DNA of 64,000 bases, from positions 310,001 to 374,000 of the forward strand of contig JAMXBD010000113.1 of the NCBI GenBank assembly GCA_024138025.1, written 5' to 3'. This DNA comes from Combretum micranthum. Its lineage: Eukaryota > Streptophyta > Magnoliopsida > Myrtales > Combretaceae. Positions 1-11,939 of the stretch are shown here, in pieces. Under the pieces are notes generated by a model. That model was not told the DNA's origin, did no database searches, and was given only the letters and a program-made list of their open reading frames with translations. The translations under genes were made by a program, and so were the position numbers. The first letter of the stretch is position 1, and each line of letters starts with the position of its first letter.

Positions 1-420
1 AAATTATTTCGAATGCACGTGCATCTTTATGATTTTGGGAACAAACATATGAAAAATGTTTGCACAAAATTAACTTATCTGTATCAAATACTAACCATCA
101 TTAAAAAATTGTTATTTTAAAGAGTTTAGGATAAGAAAAAAAATGTATAATAAATAGTTACAAACATGAAGTATTGAAAAGTTATTCATTTACCACTAGA
201 AATACTCCTAAGCTTGATTTTCTGCTATTATCATTTTTGAAGATGAGTCCCATTTAAAGCCATTTAAAATGTAGATAATGTTTTAACAAATTTTGTTTGC
301 CTTAGCAATTTTTGCTTATTGAAGACTTTTATCAAACAATTTGATGGCATACATTTATAATCCCTTATAAATCCATCGAGCTTTCTCATTCATCGGGCAT
401 TCAAAAACCCTTTATTTGTC
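1..420. other. AT-rich intergenic DNA
   Basis: I see no coding potential, RNA gene or recognisable repeat here. The stretch leads into the degraded LTR that follows. Confidence 0.5.
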
Positions 421-707
421 AACTACACTATCGCTTACTCGAATCTTGTAGAGGTTTGAACTTGAAAGAAATGGGCTTGGATAGCGATAAGTAAAGTTTT
501 TTGCAAAACGGATAAAACGATAGTGGCATGTCGAGCATGGGCCTTGCATGACTACTTCAATGCTTAAATCGAAATTTGCTATAATCAGTCCATGATATGA
601 GTAAGAGCAATCGAGTGCAACATTATCTATCCCTGAAGGGACAAATGAGTATTTATAGGTGACTGACTTGGCAGTTATAACCGTGGTGGGCGAGTGGGTG
701 GTGGGGG

Positions 708-791
708 GCTGTAGTGAGATCGTGGGCGGTTAGAGGCTGTGGTGGGATCGTATGCAGTTGGAGGCCGTAGTGGGATTATGGACGATTGGAA
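708..791. repeat. 28-bp minisatellite, three units
   Basis: Three consecutive 28-base units (708-735, 736-763, 764-791) share a core like GTGGGATCGT followed by a G-rich tail. A more diverged fourth unit may precede them at 680-707. The array is unusually G-rich for this AT-rich window. It lies inside the degraded LTR. Confidence 0.7.
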
Positions 792-879
792 GCCACATCC
801 CCATTATCTACAAATTGAAACCAACTAAGCTATCCATACCAAGTGTCGAGATACCTAAGCGACTTCTGCATGCCAAAAC

Positions 880-2194
880 CAGGGATGTAACTAGGGCAGG
901 TTTGGAATAGATTTTACAAAACCCAAACCTTAATATGTTATAAGTTCTCGAAACCTATCCCAAACTCTATATGATTTTTTTCAATGAACCAAGAACCCGT
1001 CCGATAGATGCCATAAGGTACCCGAAACCGAACCTAATATTACAAGGTAATCTTCCTTCTCAATTAATCTAAATCTAGTTTATTACAACTTCATCGAGAA
1101 AAATGCACTAATAAAAACAAACTTAGGCTAATATAATAAAAATTTATAGATTGATAAAGGGGTTAGAAAATTTTATGGACTAGACTTATATTATCAATGA
1201 GATTGAATAAATTATTATGTTCCACATAAAGCCAATGCATTTATTTTATACTAATCTCATATTTTTTTCTTCAAACATGTTTTATGTTCCATTTCATACA
1301 TTCATAAAGCAAAAAAATAAAAGCAATAAACAAAATAGAGGTAATGCAAAATGAAAAAAAAAAAACAAGGTTAAAAGAAATAGATTTGTTTTTTGTAATT
1401 AATTCATTGCATGGTTAACTTTTTTCCCCCTTAATTAGAGTGGAAATGATTTTTTTTTTCTTTTTTCCTTTCCTCCTCAACATTCTAAATTTACTCCATG
1501 CTTTAGCAACAAAATGAAGCTCAAGCAGGACCACAAACCTCTTATTGCAAGGAAAAAATGATTACCCTTTTTCATTGAATGTTCGCTAATAATCAGTACT
1601 TTAACACTTTATATAAACACATTGAATATGCATAACGAGCAGCTATCTTAATTCCTATGCATAAAATAAAACAACAGAAATTCTTTAGCAAAAAAACTGA
1701 AGAAAACGTTGTAGAGTTATAGGAAGATTGAAACAAAAGAGTAAAGTGGAGAGATGACTACTAGCTGGACACTGGATAGAGAACATAGATAAAGACCACA
1801 AATGGCGATGAGAAATGGAGTAAGATGTGACGAGGTGAATAGCAGAGTTTGTGGCGACCTGTAAAGTGTTGAGTGATATGTATATGGGGATTAGGTTTTC
1901 AATTTTAGTATTGTTTTTGGATAAAGAGGGAGAAGAGAACAACGGAGGGGAAAGAGTATAGAAGAGAGAGAGCGTAGTGTAATATATTCTAAAAGAAATG
2001 TGTGGCATGCAGTCTAACTTCTGCCTAGTCCATGATTTTTTTATGGATCTGCGGGTACTCGTCGGTTTTAATTTATTATCACAACTTGCCCTAAACCTTA
2101 TTAGGTTTCAAATAAAAACCTAAAACTCATCCTAAACCTTATATGGTAATTATTGAGTTAGGTATCTGATAAAAACCCCTCGATTGCATTGCTA
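880..2194. mobile_element. Non-autonomous hAT-like element nested in the LTR
   Basis: The left end reads CAGGGATGTAACTAGGGCAGG. The reverse complement of the right end reads TAGCAATGCAATCGAGGGG, which resembles it as a degenerate hAT-type terminal repeat. The flanks are GCCAAAAC (872-879) and GCCGAAAT (2195-2202), matching at 6 of 8 positions, so a decayed 8-bp target duplication. Removing the element rejoins the LTR homology. No transposase is visible inside, and the one open frame of about 100 codons on the minus strand is unlike any protein I know. Confidence 0.5.
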
Positions 2195-2380
2195 GCCGAA
2201 ATCGACCAAGTTATCATGTCAAGCAACTAGAGGCATGAAGATATTTGAGTGACTTCCATAGGACACGGTGTAAGGCTTCTCATCTAATAAAGTGAGCCAA
2301 TAAGGCATGGGCCTATTAGTCTGGCACAGTTCATAAGGTTCAACTCAGTCGGGCCTATGGTTAAGAATGGATCATCAACA

Positions 2381-2974
2381 CATACTAATTCCATGGTAGT
2401 TATCTAAATGAACTCAAAAGAACAACATTACCACCACTTAAATCCAAATTCACCTTCAAACCTATAAACCACTCATGGCACTATGTCCTTTTCTCACTCT
2501 CCTTCTTATTCTCCCATTGATTTATAAGCATTCAAATAAATTGGATCTTCATCTTAAATCTTTTTATAATGTGTTGTCTCACCTTAAGAATAAAGACATA
2601 GCCATTTTGCCGCGTACTTGAAGCTTTTATGGTCCCGTCGATGGGGCCATCCATTGAACTATCGAACTGTTAAAATAAATATAGTAATTGAAATATTAAT
2701 CATTTTAGTAATTCGATCAGAGTTGGATGTGTGTGTGTGAGCCATTGGATAGTGACGAGCCTAGTCCCATCAAAATTAATGATAGGACTATAGAATTTCC
2801 CCATACTCTTGTCAAAATATGAGCATACAAGATTTAAAACCTACTAAAACTCATAAAAATCTCGACAAATAGTTCAATATGCATGTAAAAGCATCACTAA
2901 ATCTCTTGTAAAAGTTTCCATAAAATCCTCATAACATTAAAGGAAGTCTTGATCCTACTAATTAAAACCAGTAA
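2381..2974. other. Intergenic, nothing recognised
   Basis: AT-rich DNA with no convincing open frame and no repeat shared with the rest of the window. Confidence 0.5.
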
Positions 2975-3331
2975 GGGGAAATGTTAAATTTGGTACCAGA
3001 ACTTTTCATGAAAATTCAATTTTATACCTAAATTTTAAAGTGAATAATTTAATATTCAATCAAACTTTTCATTAGCTATTTTTACTATCACTTTAACATC
3101 GTTTAGTTTGTTTGCTAATGTGGAAGAGATAACATATTTGTGCTATACGATGTTAATAAATGTAGTAAAAATTAAATGATTGGCCACTCTTTAACGTTAA
3201 CAAACAAAAAAGACAATGTTTGGGATGTAATAGCTATGAAAAATCTAACTGAATATTAAATCTATCATTTCAAAGTTCATGTACCAAATTGATATTTCAT
3301 ACAAATTTGGTACCAAATTCAACATTTACCC
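2975..3331. mobile_element. Foldback MITE, about 357 bp
   Basis: The left end (GGGGAAATGTTAAATTTGG) and the reverse complement of the right end (GGGTAAATGTTGAATTTGG) match closely. Similarity then continues inward along much of each arm, so the element could fold into a long hairpin. It has no coding capacity. A target duplication could not be settled, so the superfamily is open. Confidence 0.7.
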
Positions 3332-4255
3332 ATTTTGTAGACATAAAACATGAGTCTAACAAACCTCAACAACCTCATAGCCTACATAATCCACATGATC
3401 ATCTTTGATATGACTATTGTTAATCCCTCCACCAATATACAAGGTATGCCCACATGATCATAAGTATGTAAATCATCATTCATACCTAACAAGAAAGTTC
3501 ATTTTAGATGAGTGGTAAAGTCTAGTACAAGCAACTACACATAAACACAAGTAATGCCAAGTGTAGGCACTAGGTTGATCTTACTTAGACCTTGGCATAA
3601 TTTAGACCTAACTTGACCAAACACAAACTCACTGGTTCATAATCTTAATTTAAGACTAGTGGCTTGCGAACTTGGTCTTTTCTTTTTCTCTAGGTTTTAT
3701 ACCCTTTCCAGTGCACTATTATAAAAAATCCGCTTTGCACAACAAAAGAATAATAATTCAATACTTTAAAAACAATTTATCCAATGCAACGCCTCATTCT
3801 AGTAGTAGTATATCGATTAATTGAAATTGAAGTTCATATATTTATAAAAACTTTTGAAACAATCTAGAATATACTATATCTATATAAGTGAATAATATAA
3901 ATTAAAAGTCAATTGGAGTCAAGTAGTGCTATAGAAGTCAACTTTTTTGCAAATTTTTAGGTTTGTTCCCAAAATAGGAACCAAGCTTCACCAAATTTCA
4001 AAAACAATTAAAAAATAAAAAATAAAATCAATTGAGTGCTTAAATTAATTTTTAGAAGTTTATTTAGCAAACTAAATTAAATAATATAAAACCAACAAAA
4101 CTAGTTAAATATGATGATTTAAGCTTGAGAGATTGTGTTAAGTGGCACAATCTAAATGAAATATAAACCCCAAGCTCCTCCTCATTCCTTGCCATCAACC
4201 ATCTCTCCCTTTTACTCTTCTATTTCGACTTTGTTTGTTTGATCTTTTTAAGGTC
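3332..4255. other. Intergenic, nothing recognised
   Basis: Very AT-rich, with no supported gene or repeat. Confidence 0.5.
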
Positions 4256-4418
4256 GTTTTGGCATCTTATTTTTGTCATTTTCAAATAGATGTTTATCAA
4301 AAACCAAATACAGATAAAAAATAAGCAATTTTACTGATAATAAATCAAACAAATAAAATACAGATACATATCATTTACAGATAAGATACATATGAAAATA
4401 AGACAATTCAAATAGATT
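4256..4418 (+). repeat. Dispersed short repeat, copy 1
   Basis: Short AT-rich repeat with the ordered words TTTTCAAATAGATGTTTATCA, a CAGATAAAAAAT block, ATTTTACT and repeated ACAGATA words. The same ordered words occur at 20158-20322 (inverted), 26291-26473, 32280-32463 and 40017-40165. Several copies end near (A/T)TCCAAAC-like words, as in small MITEs. It is non-coding. Confidence 0.5.
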
Positions 4419-6941
4419 CTTTCTTTCTTTCTTTCTTCTTCTTCTCTAAAACCTCCCTACATCTCACATAAGGTAAGAACCTACTAAAACCTAAATATTT
4501 AGTGTGTTAAGCATATGATTAACTTGGGTATTAGCTTAAGATTAGTTAGTTGCCTTACTTTTCATAGATAGTGATGGAAATTGAGCTTTGATAGAATATG
4601 TATTAGCTGACCCGAGACCTTAAAAAAATTTGAGGTAATTTTAAGTTATTCAATCTTGGTTATAAGTTGAGATTTAAGCTTATCAATAACTATAATTGAC
4701 TTTCAAGTGATTAAACGATCGTTTGAGTTTAGAAAGTATAAATGAGTTCAAAAACTTCTTCTTAGGTAACGTCATTAACGTGGAAATTAAGGAAGAAAGG
4801 AAGCTTCAACTTGGATAGGTCATTTAACTTAAAATTCTAAGGTTAGAAGATGTTATGTGATGAATTAGAATGGACATTAGGTGATGGTTGTGGCATATAG
4901 TTTCCTAAAGAGGTGGTGGTGGTGTACTGTGTTTGTGCGCTAATTTCTTTTATTAATTTGACATTTTTATGTTGGTGTTTTGACAATTCAATGATAAATT
5001 ATAGTGGTTTACAACTCATAGTAATATGCAGTAGTGTGTAGAGGCTTAATATATGGTGTTTTTAGTTGTTATGAGTTGTATGGATTTGATTTGAAATGTT
5101 GGGAATCAAGTTACCGGTCCGATTACAAGAGCATGAGCTAGAGGATTGCAAAATCTTACTATTAGAGTTATTGATGATAGATTGGAGAATGATGAAGTTG
5201 AGTTGATTTATTGTTTTTAGATTACATGATGATAATACTTGTATTGGACATATTTTGTTGGTTATATGTGTGTTGGGTGAAGGAAGGTTGAGCAAGTATG
5301 TTCAAGGTTCAGAAGACTCAACTTTTAGTAAAAGTTTATCTACATAAGTTTCAATACAACTTATATATAGGAACAAATGTGGATGTAAAGGAAAAGTGGG
5401 GGGATGTTGAGTCTATGCCCAACATGAGTAAAGTGCACACCCACTTTTGGGGCTGTGTTGGAGTCATTTTTGCAAATGTTCTTCATGTATACGAAGTATA
5501 CAGGCACGAACACATGCCATGTTGGTGGTCATGTAGAACCAATTTTGCATGTTTGTTTTATTCTACATATTTATTCTATTTTAATTATTTTTATTAGTGT
5601 TTTTTGGACTCTTGTAAATGGTACATTTTGTATAATTGACCGAAAATAATTTTGATTTTGAAAGAAACCTCTTTTGGAGCTATTACTCTAAAATCCTACT
5701 CTTATCAATTAAGCTTTCTTAATTGTGACGAGTTATTTACTATTGTTAATTGTAACAATTGTGGCGAGTACATATACAAGTAAATCTCTGTGCATAACTC
5801 CAATTATTCACGAGTGTCATTGAGATATTCTTTTTCAATATGTAACATTTGTTAAGCAAGTTCTCTTTATCCTATTAATTTAAAAACATAATTCCGTCTA
5901 GAGATGGGGCTTTTTAGCAATTTGTTGTTCGTTTATTATTGTGATACCTCGAAATGATAATTTAGCAACTTAGGCTCTAAATAATGAAATTGATGAATCG
6001 GTAATGTTTAGATAGTAATTTGAGCATATGGGTTGCTTGAATAAGATATTTATAATACATGATCAATTGGGAATTTTTATTATATAGGGATAAAAAGGGA
6101 TTTGAGTACTAGTATTTGGTATTAATGAATGCTACACATCAAATTGGTTGGGTTTAGGTCTATTGATACTTCAAAATGGAATGAATGGATTTGGGTAATT
6201 ATATGTTGTCTTTGAGACTCAAATAACTTAAAATTAGCAATTGAAATAAATTTTGGATAAATAGATCACTTAATAGTACGGTCTATGATACTACAAAAAA
6301 GAACAAGGTGTTTAATGTAATTTTGTGAATATTTGGTATGTGAATTTGAGTGAAGCAATGGATTTTAGATAAAATTGGAAGGTTGAAGGAATGATCCTAT
6401 GTGATTAGTATAGTTGATCGAAATAATTAATTTTAGGCCCAAAAAGTTGTGAGTTAACATAATATAATGTGAAACTCTTATGGGTGTTCGTATGATCCAA
6501 TGTGGTTTTATTTTAGAGAAATAAGCTAGAGTTAACGGTAAAATGTAAATGGAATGTCTTAATGTACTAAGCATGACAAGACACCTTAACTTAGCTCCAT
6601 AATAACATAAAACTACATGCCATGTTTGAGTATATATGTGCTTGTTTGATTTAGTGTTTGACTTGCTAGACATAGTTTAAAATTAATTAAAAACTCACTT
6701 TAAGAAAATTTTAGATTTTGAAATTGTTGACTAAGTTGCCATGGATGTCAAAGCATATCTATATTAGCTATTCATGTAGTTTTACTTGTTATATGAAAAT
6801 AATGGCCTAACCAAGTAACATTAATCGGATGTAATGAGCTACATAGCTGGTGCCTAAATATGGCCATATTATGTAATGAAGGTGAATAGCATCTTAATGA
6901 CTTGAAAATTCACAATGGCCTATAACTAACTCTTAATTAAA
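4419..6941. other. Intergenic, microsatellite at its start, otherwise nothing recognised
   Basis: Begins with a (TTCT)n/(TTC)n tract near 4420-4445. A 99-codon open frame at 5298-5597 has no recognisable domain and is probably chance. No other feature is supported. Confidence 0.45.
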
Positions 6942-7249
6942 TAGGATAAATTACACCGGAGGGAACGACGTTTGGAAGTAAGTTAATTTAAAGTCACAGC
7001 TTTTCAAGTGGTTTATTTGAGATCAGAGCGTTTAGGAAAGTGGATAAATTGAGGTCATCATTGACACGTGTCATAATGTGGTTAATTTTTTTAGTTTTTA
7101 TTCAATTTTTCTCCAATCAACATGTGTTCATGATGACCTCTATTGCTTAATTCTCTAAATGTTTTGAGCTTGAATGAATAATAAAAAACATTATGTCCTT
7201 AAATAAACTTATCCTCAAATGTTGTAATAATCCGGTGTAATTTATCCTA
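6942..7249. mobile_element. Foldback MITE, 308 bp, with 6-bp target duplication
   Basis: The ends are perfect 19-bp inverted repeats: TAGGATAAATTACACCGGA (6942-6960) and its reverse complement (7231-7249). ATTAAA flanks both sides (6936-6941 and 7250-7255). The arms stay similar inward, including a GAGGTCATC / GATGACCTC pair, so the whole element folds back. It has no coding capacity. A diverged relative seems to lie near 38025-38160. Confidence 0.8.
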
Positions 7250-8306
7250 ATTAAAAATAAGTTGAGCACCAACAAAAATTGGCCACTAATGTATTTGTTT
7301 AACTAAATCCATAAATCTCTCATAACCATTTAAGTGAGAGGTATTAGGTTCAAATTCCCCATTTTCTATTATAATGGAAAAAAAAATTCCATAAATCAAT
7401 TCAAACTTTCCTTTTCTTTTCTTTTACTCTTATGTGCGTATGTATATATTAGATAACTAGTCCTATGCCATGGGTTGGAACGAGTTCGACATCCAACTTA
7501 GGCACACTTAGTCTGAGGTTAGAATTTTTGGATTAGAGCCGCCTTGGCTAGGGATAGTGAGGGTCTTAAATTGTAGACATGCTAAATACTAGACCAAGTC
7601 CAATTTGAATATATGCACCCATTTTTTTCTAACAAATAATTTAGTAAACAAAAATTTTATGTAAATTAAAAATTTAAACTTAAAAACTAAAATCGAGCCT
7701 ACACAAATTATAGTCTTTAGCCAATTTTCAATCCCATTTGAGTTGAACTATTATCAATATAAGATTGCAACAATACCATAAAAGAAGTTACGAAAAAAAA
7801 AAACTACTCTCACATTATTTAAAATTTGATCATTCTCTTGATGTAACTCTATATATAACAATGATAATATATATTTATAAATGTAATAGATAAGTTTTTC
7901 AATTATATTTATTTGGTGTGTTGATGTCAATAACATATTAAATCATATGAATAGATAATAAATAATTTTTATTCACATAAAAAATAATCCAAAATTGAAA
8001 TTTATTGATCTTTTTTTAGTTTTTTCCTTACTTATATTTACATTTGTTTATATATATAATTTATACTTTATTTTATGGGTAACTTTAACTTGCAAATTTT
8101 TTTATTTGTAATTCTGTATCACAATGGTTTTTTAATCCTTTAATTATTTAACATATAGTACTGAGACTGGCATCTATCCATTTCTCATGCTACTTGCTGA
8201 TGGAGAACCTAAAATCTTTTAGGTTTTATTCCGTGACAAACCTAAGGTTCAATTACGGTGAATGAAATGAAATCACCCTTATCTTACTTTTTTTTTTCAA
8301 GACCCA
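7250..8306. other. Intergenic, nothing recognised
   Basis: AT-rich DNA up to the MULE. Nothing supported. Confidence 0.45.
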
Positions 8307-8316
8307 TATGGATCAT

Positions 8317-8475
8317 GGGTTTTGTATGGAAATACTTGTATTTTTGAAAATAAATCCCAAAATACCCAACTTTGGAAAGATATTCCGAAAATAACCCATC
8401 GAAAACTCATTTAAGGTATGCGTTCCAAGACTCACACACAACAGAACGAAAATCAGAGGGAGAATGGGAGGGAAA
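8317..8475 (+). repeat. MULE left terminal inverted repeat
   Basis: Aligns with the reverse complement of about 14575-14730 with scattered substitutions and short indels. The outer 40 bases and the block around AAGGTATGCGTT are best conserved. Confidence 0.85.
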
Positions 8476-8980
8476 AAGGAATGGGAATGGAACACATGTA
8501 GGGGATGCGTTGCGGATGGGGCGCATATGGGGAATGCGCCTGTTGGACCAACGCATGCAGTTCATGTGGCTAGGGTTTACCAACCCCGTATATCATTCCA
8601 TTGCGCGCACAGCTCACTTACCCTCGCCAGATTTGAACGTTGCTCACTAGATCTGCCGCAAGGATGCTCGACCAAAAGCCTCTCGCCTGCACAACTTCCC
8701 AACGCACGCAGTGCTCGCGCACAGCGTCCCTGCACAGCCAGTGCGCACAACGCCCCCTCCTCCGTGTGCACGCTCGCCAGCGGGTACCGCACCCACTCCT
8801 CGGTGTACCAGGCAACCCAGACCTCGTTTGACCATCTGACACAACGGACGCATTCATTGCATGCGTCGAAGTACTTCCTCTGCCAACCACCCAAAAATGC
8901 ATTCTCTACTCTTGGTCGGTGTAAGGAAATCAGAAGATCTCCATTTGTTGTATGTGTTGAGAAAGTCTTCTTAAGGTAAA
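8476..8980 (+). other. GC-rich MULE subterminal region and probable 5' transposase exon
   Basis: This stretch is far more GC- and CpG-rich than its surroundings, especially 8600-8900. ATGCG-type words recur near its start. It stays open in several frames on both strands, so no single frame can be preferred. It ends in a plausible splice donor (AAG|GTAAAA near 8977), and a matching acceptor lies near 9195 just before the transposase ATG, so part may be an untranslated leader exon. A captured host gene fragment is possible, but I recognise no protein. Confidence 0.4.
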
Positions 8981-9204
8981 ATTGAAAAACGATATCTTAT
9001 ATTTATTAGTTTGATTCGATAATTTCTAAAATTGTAGATTATGAAACCCAAAAAATGAATGTAGCATAGATTGGCATATTGAAATGGTAATGCATGATTT
9101 GTTGTGTTGAATTAAGTTTACCGAGCTGAATGATGATAATTTTGGAAGTTTATATATGTTGAAGTGTTGACAATGTTCGATATAATGTCTACGTAGGATT
9201 TACA

Positions 9205-11855
9205 ATGGGGGATTTTGTTCGGTTCATTATGTATGCTTATGGGAATGTTGTGACTGGAAAATATGGTCCAGAGTATGACCGAGCTCCCATGAAGAAGGTC
9301 TGGATGAGAACTGATGCTGACTTTAACCAATTTTTGAGCAAGATATGTGCTAGTGTCGATGTAGATCTAACTAGGGGAGCTGTCCAAATTATCCACAGAC
9401 ACCCTCATTATATGCCGAATGGGCCATCGTTCATGTTGTTGCCTACTGTAGATGATGAAGGTGTTGAAGACTTGATTGACCAGGCTAAGGAACTTGGTTC
9501 AGGCCTATTGCAAGAGTTGTATGTGCAGGTACAAGGACAGTGTAGTGATCAGACTGAATTTATGCCATCTCAATTGCAGGAAATTCTGGTTCCAAATGTG
9601 GAAGACCAACGTAACACATTTCTCAACCCCGTAGGTGGGGTCGGTGTATGCAATCAAACACCTTAACGGCAAGTTATGGTGCATCATTCCCCTATGAACT
9701 TTGAAGAGTATGAGTCGACGAATGTCGAAGAAGGAATGGTGAAACTTGAAAGGAGAATTGAACAAGAAGTTATGCCAATTCTAAATCCTAGAGCCACGGA
9801 TGATAATTGGGATGGTCAGTATTATGTGGATGAAGATAGGGATGCAATAGAAGACGAACAAAGTGACAGTGAAGAGGAAGATAATCCCAAACGGATCAAT
9901 GATGTCGATGTTGTGACCATGAGCACATCACAACAACCATCCAGTGCAAGACAAAATTCTCTAAGTAATGATCCCTCCGAGGGTGGTGTAAGGGATAAGG
10001 TATCGTTTTTCAATATCGGCAGCAGTGATGGGTATATAAATTTTGAGGAAAGCTTGAGTATAATGAGCAAGAACATTTCAAATGCAGATCATCTCAACAA
10101 AGGTATGATGTTCACCACAAAAGTAGATCTTATTAACCATGTGAAAAAATTTCATGTGAAGCAACACCCTAACTTTAGGGTGGATGATTCAACCAAAGCT
10201 GTATGGTCAGCATATCGTATGAAACGAGATGAGGAGTGTAAATGGAGACTGCGTGCTTGTAAGAAGAAGCTTGAGGATCTCTTCGTTATCACCAGATTAG
10301 AAGGACCTCACACATGCCTTAACCCTATGGTCGGGCAAGACCATTCTCAGATAGATTGTAATGTTCTTGTAAGAGAGTTCTTGACGATGGTTAGGGATGA
10401 TGTAGAGTATCGGAAGGGAAGAGGAGAGCAATTGCCATGGTATATGGAGACTGGGAAAATGCATACAATGAGCTTCCAAAATTGTTATATGCAATGAAAG
10501 CCACTAATCTTGGGACACAGGTTGAATGGGGTTGGACAAGATCTGTAGAGCCTAGAAAAGCAATCTTGAAGTGGTTATTCTAGACATTTGGATCTTCGGT
10601 GGAAGCATTCAAGTATTGTCAACCTATTATATGTGTGGATGGAACATTTCTTTACGGGAAGTACAAACACGTCTTGTTAGTTGCATGTGGGGTAGATGGC
10701 GATAATAGGATTGTACCTTTGGCTTTTTGTTTAGCCCTGACAGAATCAATGGAGTCATGGAGCTGGTTTCTAATGCGGTTGAAGCGACATGTAATTGGTC
10801 ACCGTGGTGAGGAGACAATATGCTTGATATTCGATAGGGGCGCAGGAATTATGTCTGCATGCAAAGAGCAATCGAATGGGTGGTTACCTCCATTTGCGGT
10901 TCATAGGTTCTGTGTTCGACATGTTGCCAGTAATTTCAACAAAGTCTATAAGAATGTGAGGATGTGGAATTTGGTTACATATGATGCCTCTCAAGCATAA
11001 CCAAGGAAGTTTGAGAAATTCATGGACTTGGTTAAGGACATCAATGTAGAAGCAATCGAGTGGTTTAACAAGACTGAGTCAGATGGATCATTCACGTTGC
11101 CTAGGGAGCAATGGACGTTGGCATATGATGGCAACTACTGTTTCGGGTACATGACTACGAACATGGTGAAGGCTTACAATTTTGTCATCCAAGGTGCAAG
11201 GGGTCTTCCTGTGACATCTCTCGTTAAGAAAATTTTTTACAATTGCGTAATGCTTTGGGAGAAACGAATGGCAGAAGCCACTGGTGCAATAAAAACCAAT
11301 CAAGTGTTCACTACATATGCTCGCGAAACATTGAATGTATGGGCCCAACGTTCCACGAACCATCAGGTGACTAGTTTCCATAGGAATACTGGTTTGTTTG
11401 AAGTACGAACAGGGTCATGTCGGGTAGGTGGTGGCTTGAAGGGGAGAGGTCGGATAAGGAAGGTCGACCTAGGGAAGCACACTTGTACATTTAACAAATG
11501 GCAAATCTACAGGATACCATGTTCACATGCCATAGTTGCTGCAGCACACATGAGATTAGACACAACAACCTTAGTGGGGCCATGGTATAGGTGGACGAAT
11601 CAGATTCGGTGCTATGAAGCTCACTTCCATCCTATTGGGGATGAGTTAGAGTGGCCTGCACCAGCCAACTTCCCCTCCCTAGTTCCTGATCGTACTATGA
11701 CTTGTACGAAAGGTAAACCACGAACTCGTCGATTTCGGATGGAGATGGACATTAGAGGCGTACCGATACAATTACCTGCAGTGTGTGTCGCAACCAAGGT
11801 CACAATAGAAGACGATGCCCCAGTTCCTACCAACAGGGTTAAGATCATGAACTAA
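9205..11855 (+). pseudogene. MULE transposase (MuDR-like), broken
   Basis: The frame opens at ATG 9205 after a likely intron. Order of parts: an N-terminal region with acidic stretches; a MuDR DNA-binding-type region (about 10080-10350, KAVWSAYRMKRDEECKWRLRA); the MULE transposase core (about 10600-11200) with VDGTFLYGKY carrying the first Asp, a FDRGAGI segment with the second and REQWTLAYD a likely Glu; then a SWIM-like zinc finger (about 11480-11540). Damage: in-frame stops at 9664 (TAA), 10581 (TAG) and 10998 (TAA), and a frameshift near 10437-10452 joining the two reading frames. The SWIM finger reads CTF where members of this family normally have CxC, so one zinc ligand is lost. Translation resumes in register after each stop, so these are point lesions in a once-intact gene. 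It cannot encode an active transposase as it stands. Confidence 0.9.
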
Positions 11856-11939
11856 TGTTGCATTTGTTACTAATTGCAATTTGTTATGCATTATTGTTGT
11901 AATTTTCTAACATTCATTACCTCTCGTTTGTAGGGTAGA

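Larger units (their letters stand above)
421..2380 (-). mobile_element. Degraded solo LTR (minus strand), interrupted by a hAT-like element
   Basis: On the minus strand the sequence starts TGTTGATGATCC at 2380 and shares an ordered series of short matches with the plus-strand sequence starting TGTTGATGGTCC at 26960. Shared blocks include the first 25 or so bases, an ATAACTGCCA block, a CATGCCACTA block, an ATCCAAGCCCAT block and ATTCGAGTAAG near the end (430-440). The TG start and two dispersed copies suggest an LTR family; no adjoining gag or pol was seen. Net length without the nested element is about 640 bp. The distal end is uncertain, and no flanking 5-bp duplication could be fixed. Confidence 0.5.

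Noticed and set aside
1685..2008. 107-codon open frame on the minus strand
   Set aside because: Lies inside the hAT-like insertion, Ser/Leu/Phe-rich low complexity, resembles no transposase.
5298..5597. 99-codon open frame on the plus strand
   Set aside because: No domain, AT-driven composition, no splice or promoter context; likely chance.
8464..8979. 171-codon plus-strand frame at the MULE left end
   Set aside because: Several frames on both strands are open because the region is GC-rich; the sequence begins in the terminal repeat. Not called as a gene, only noted as a possible leader or capture.
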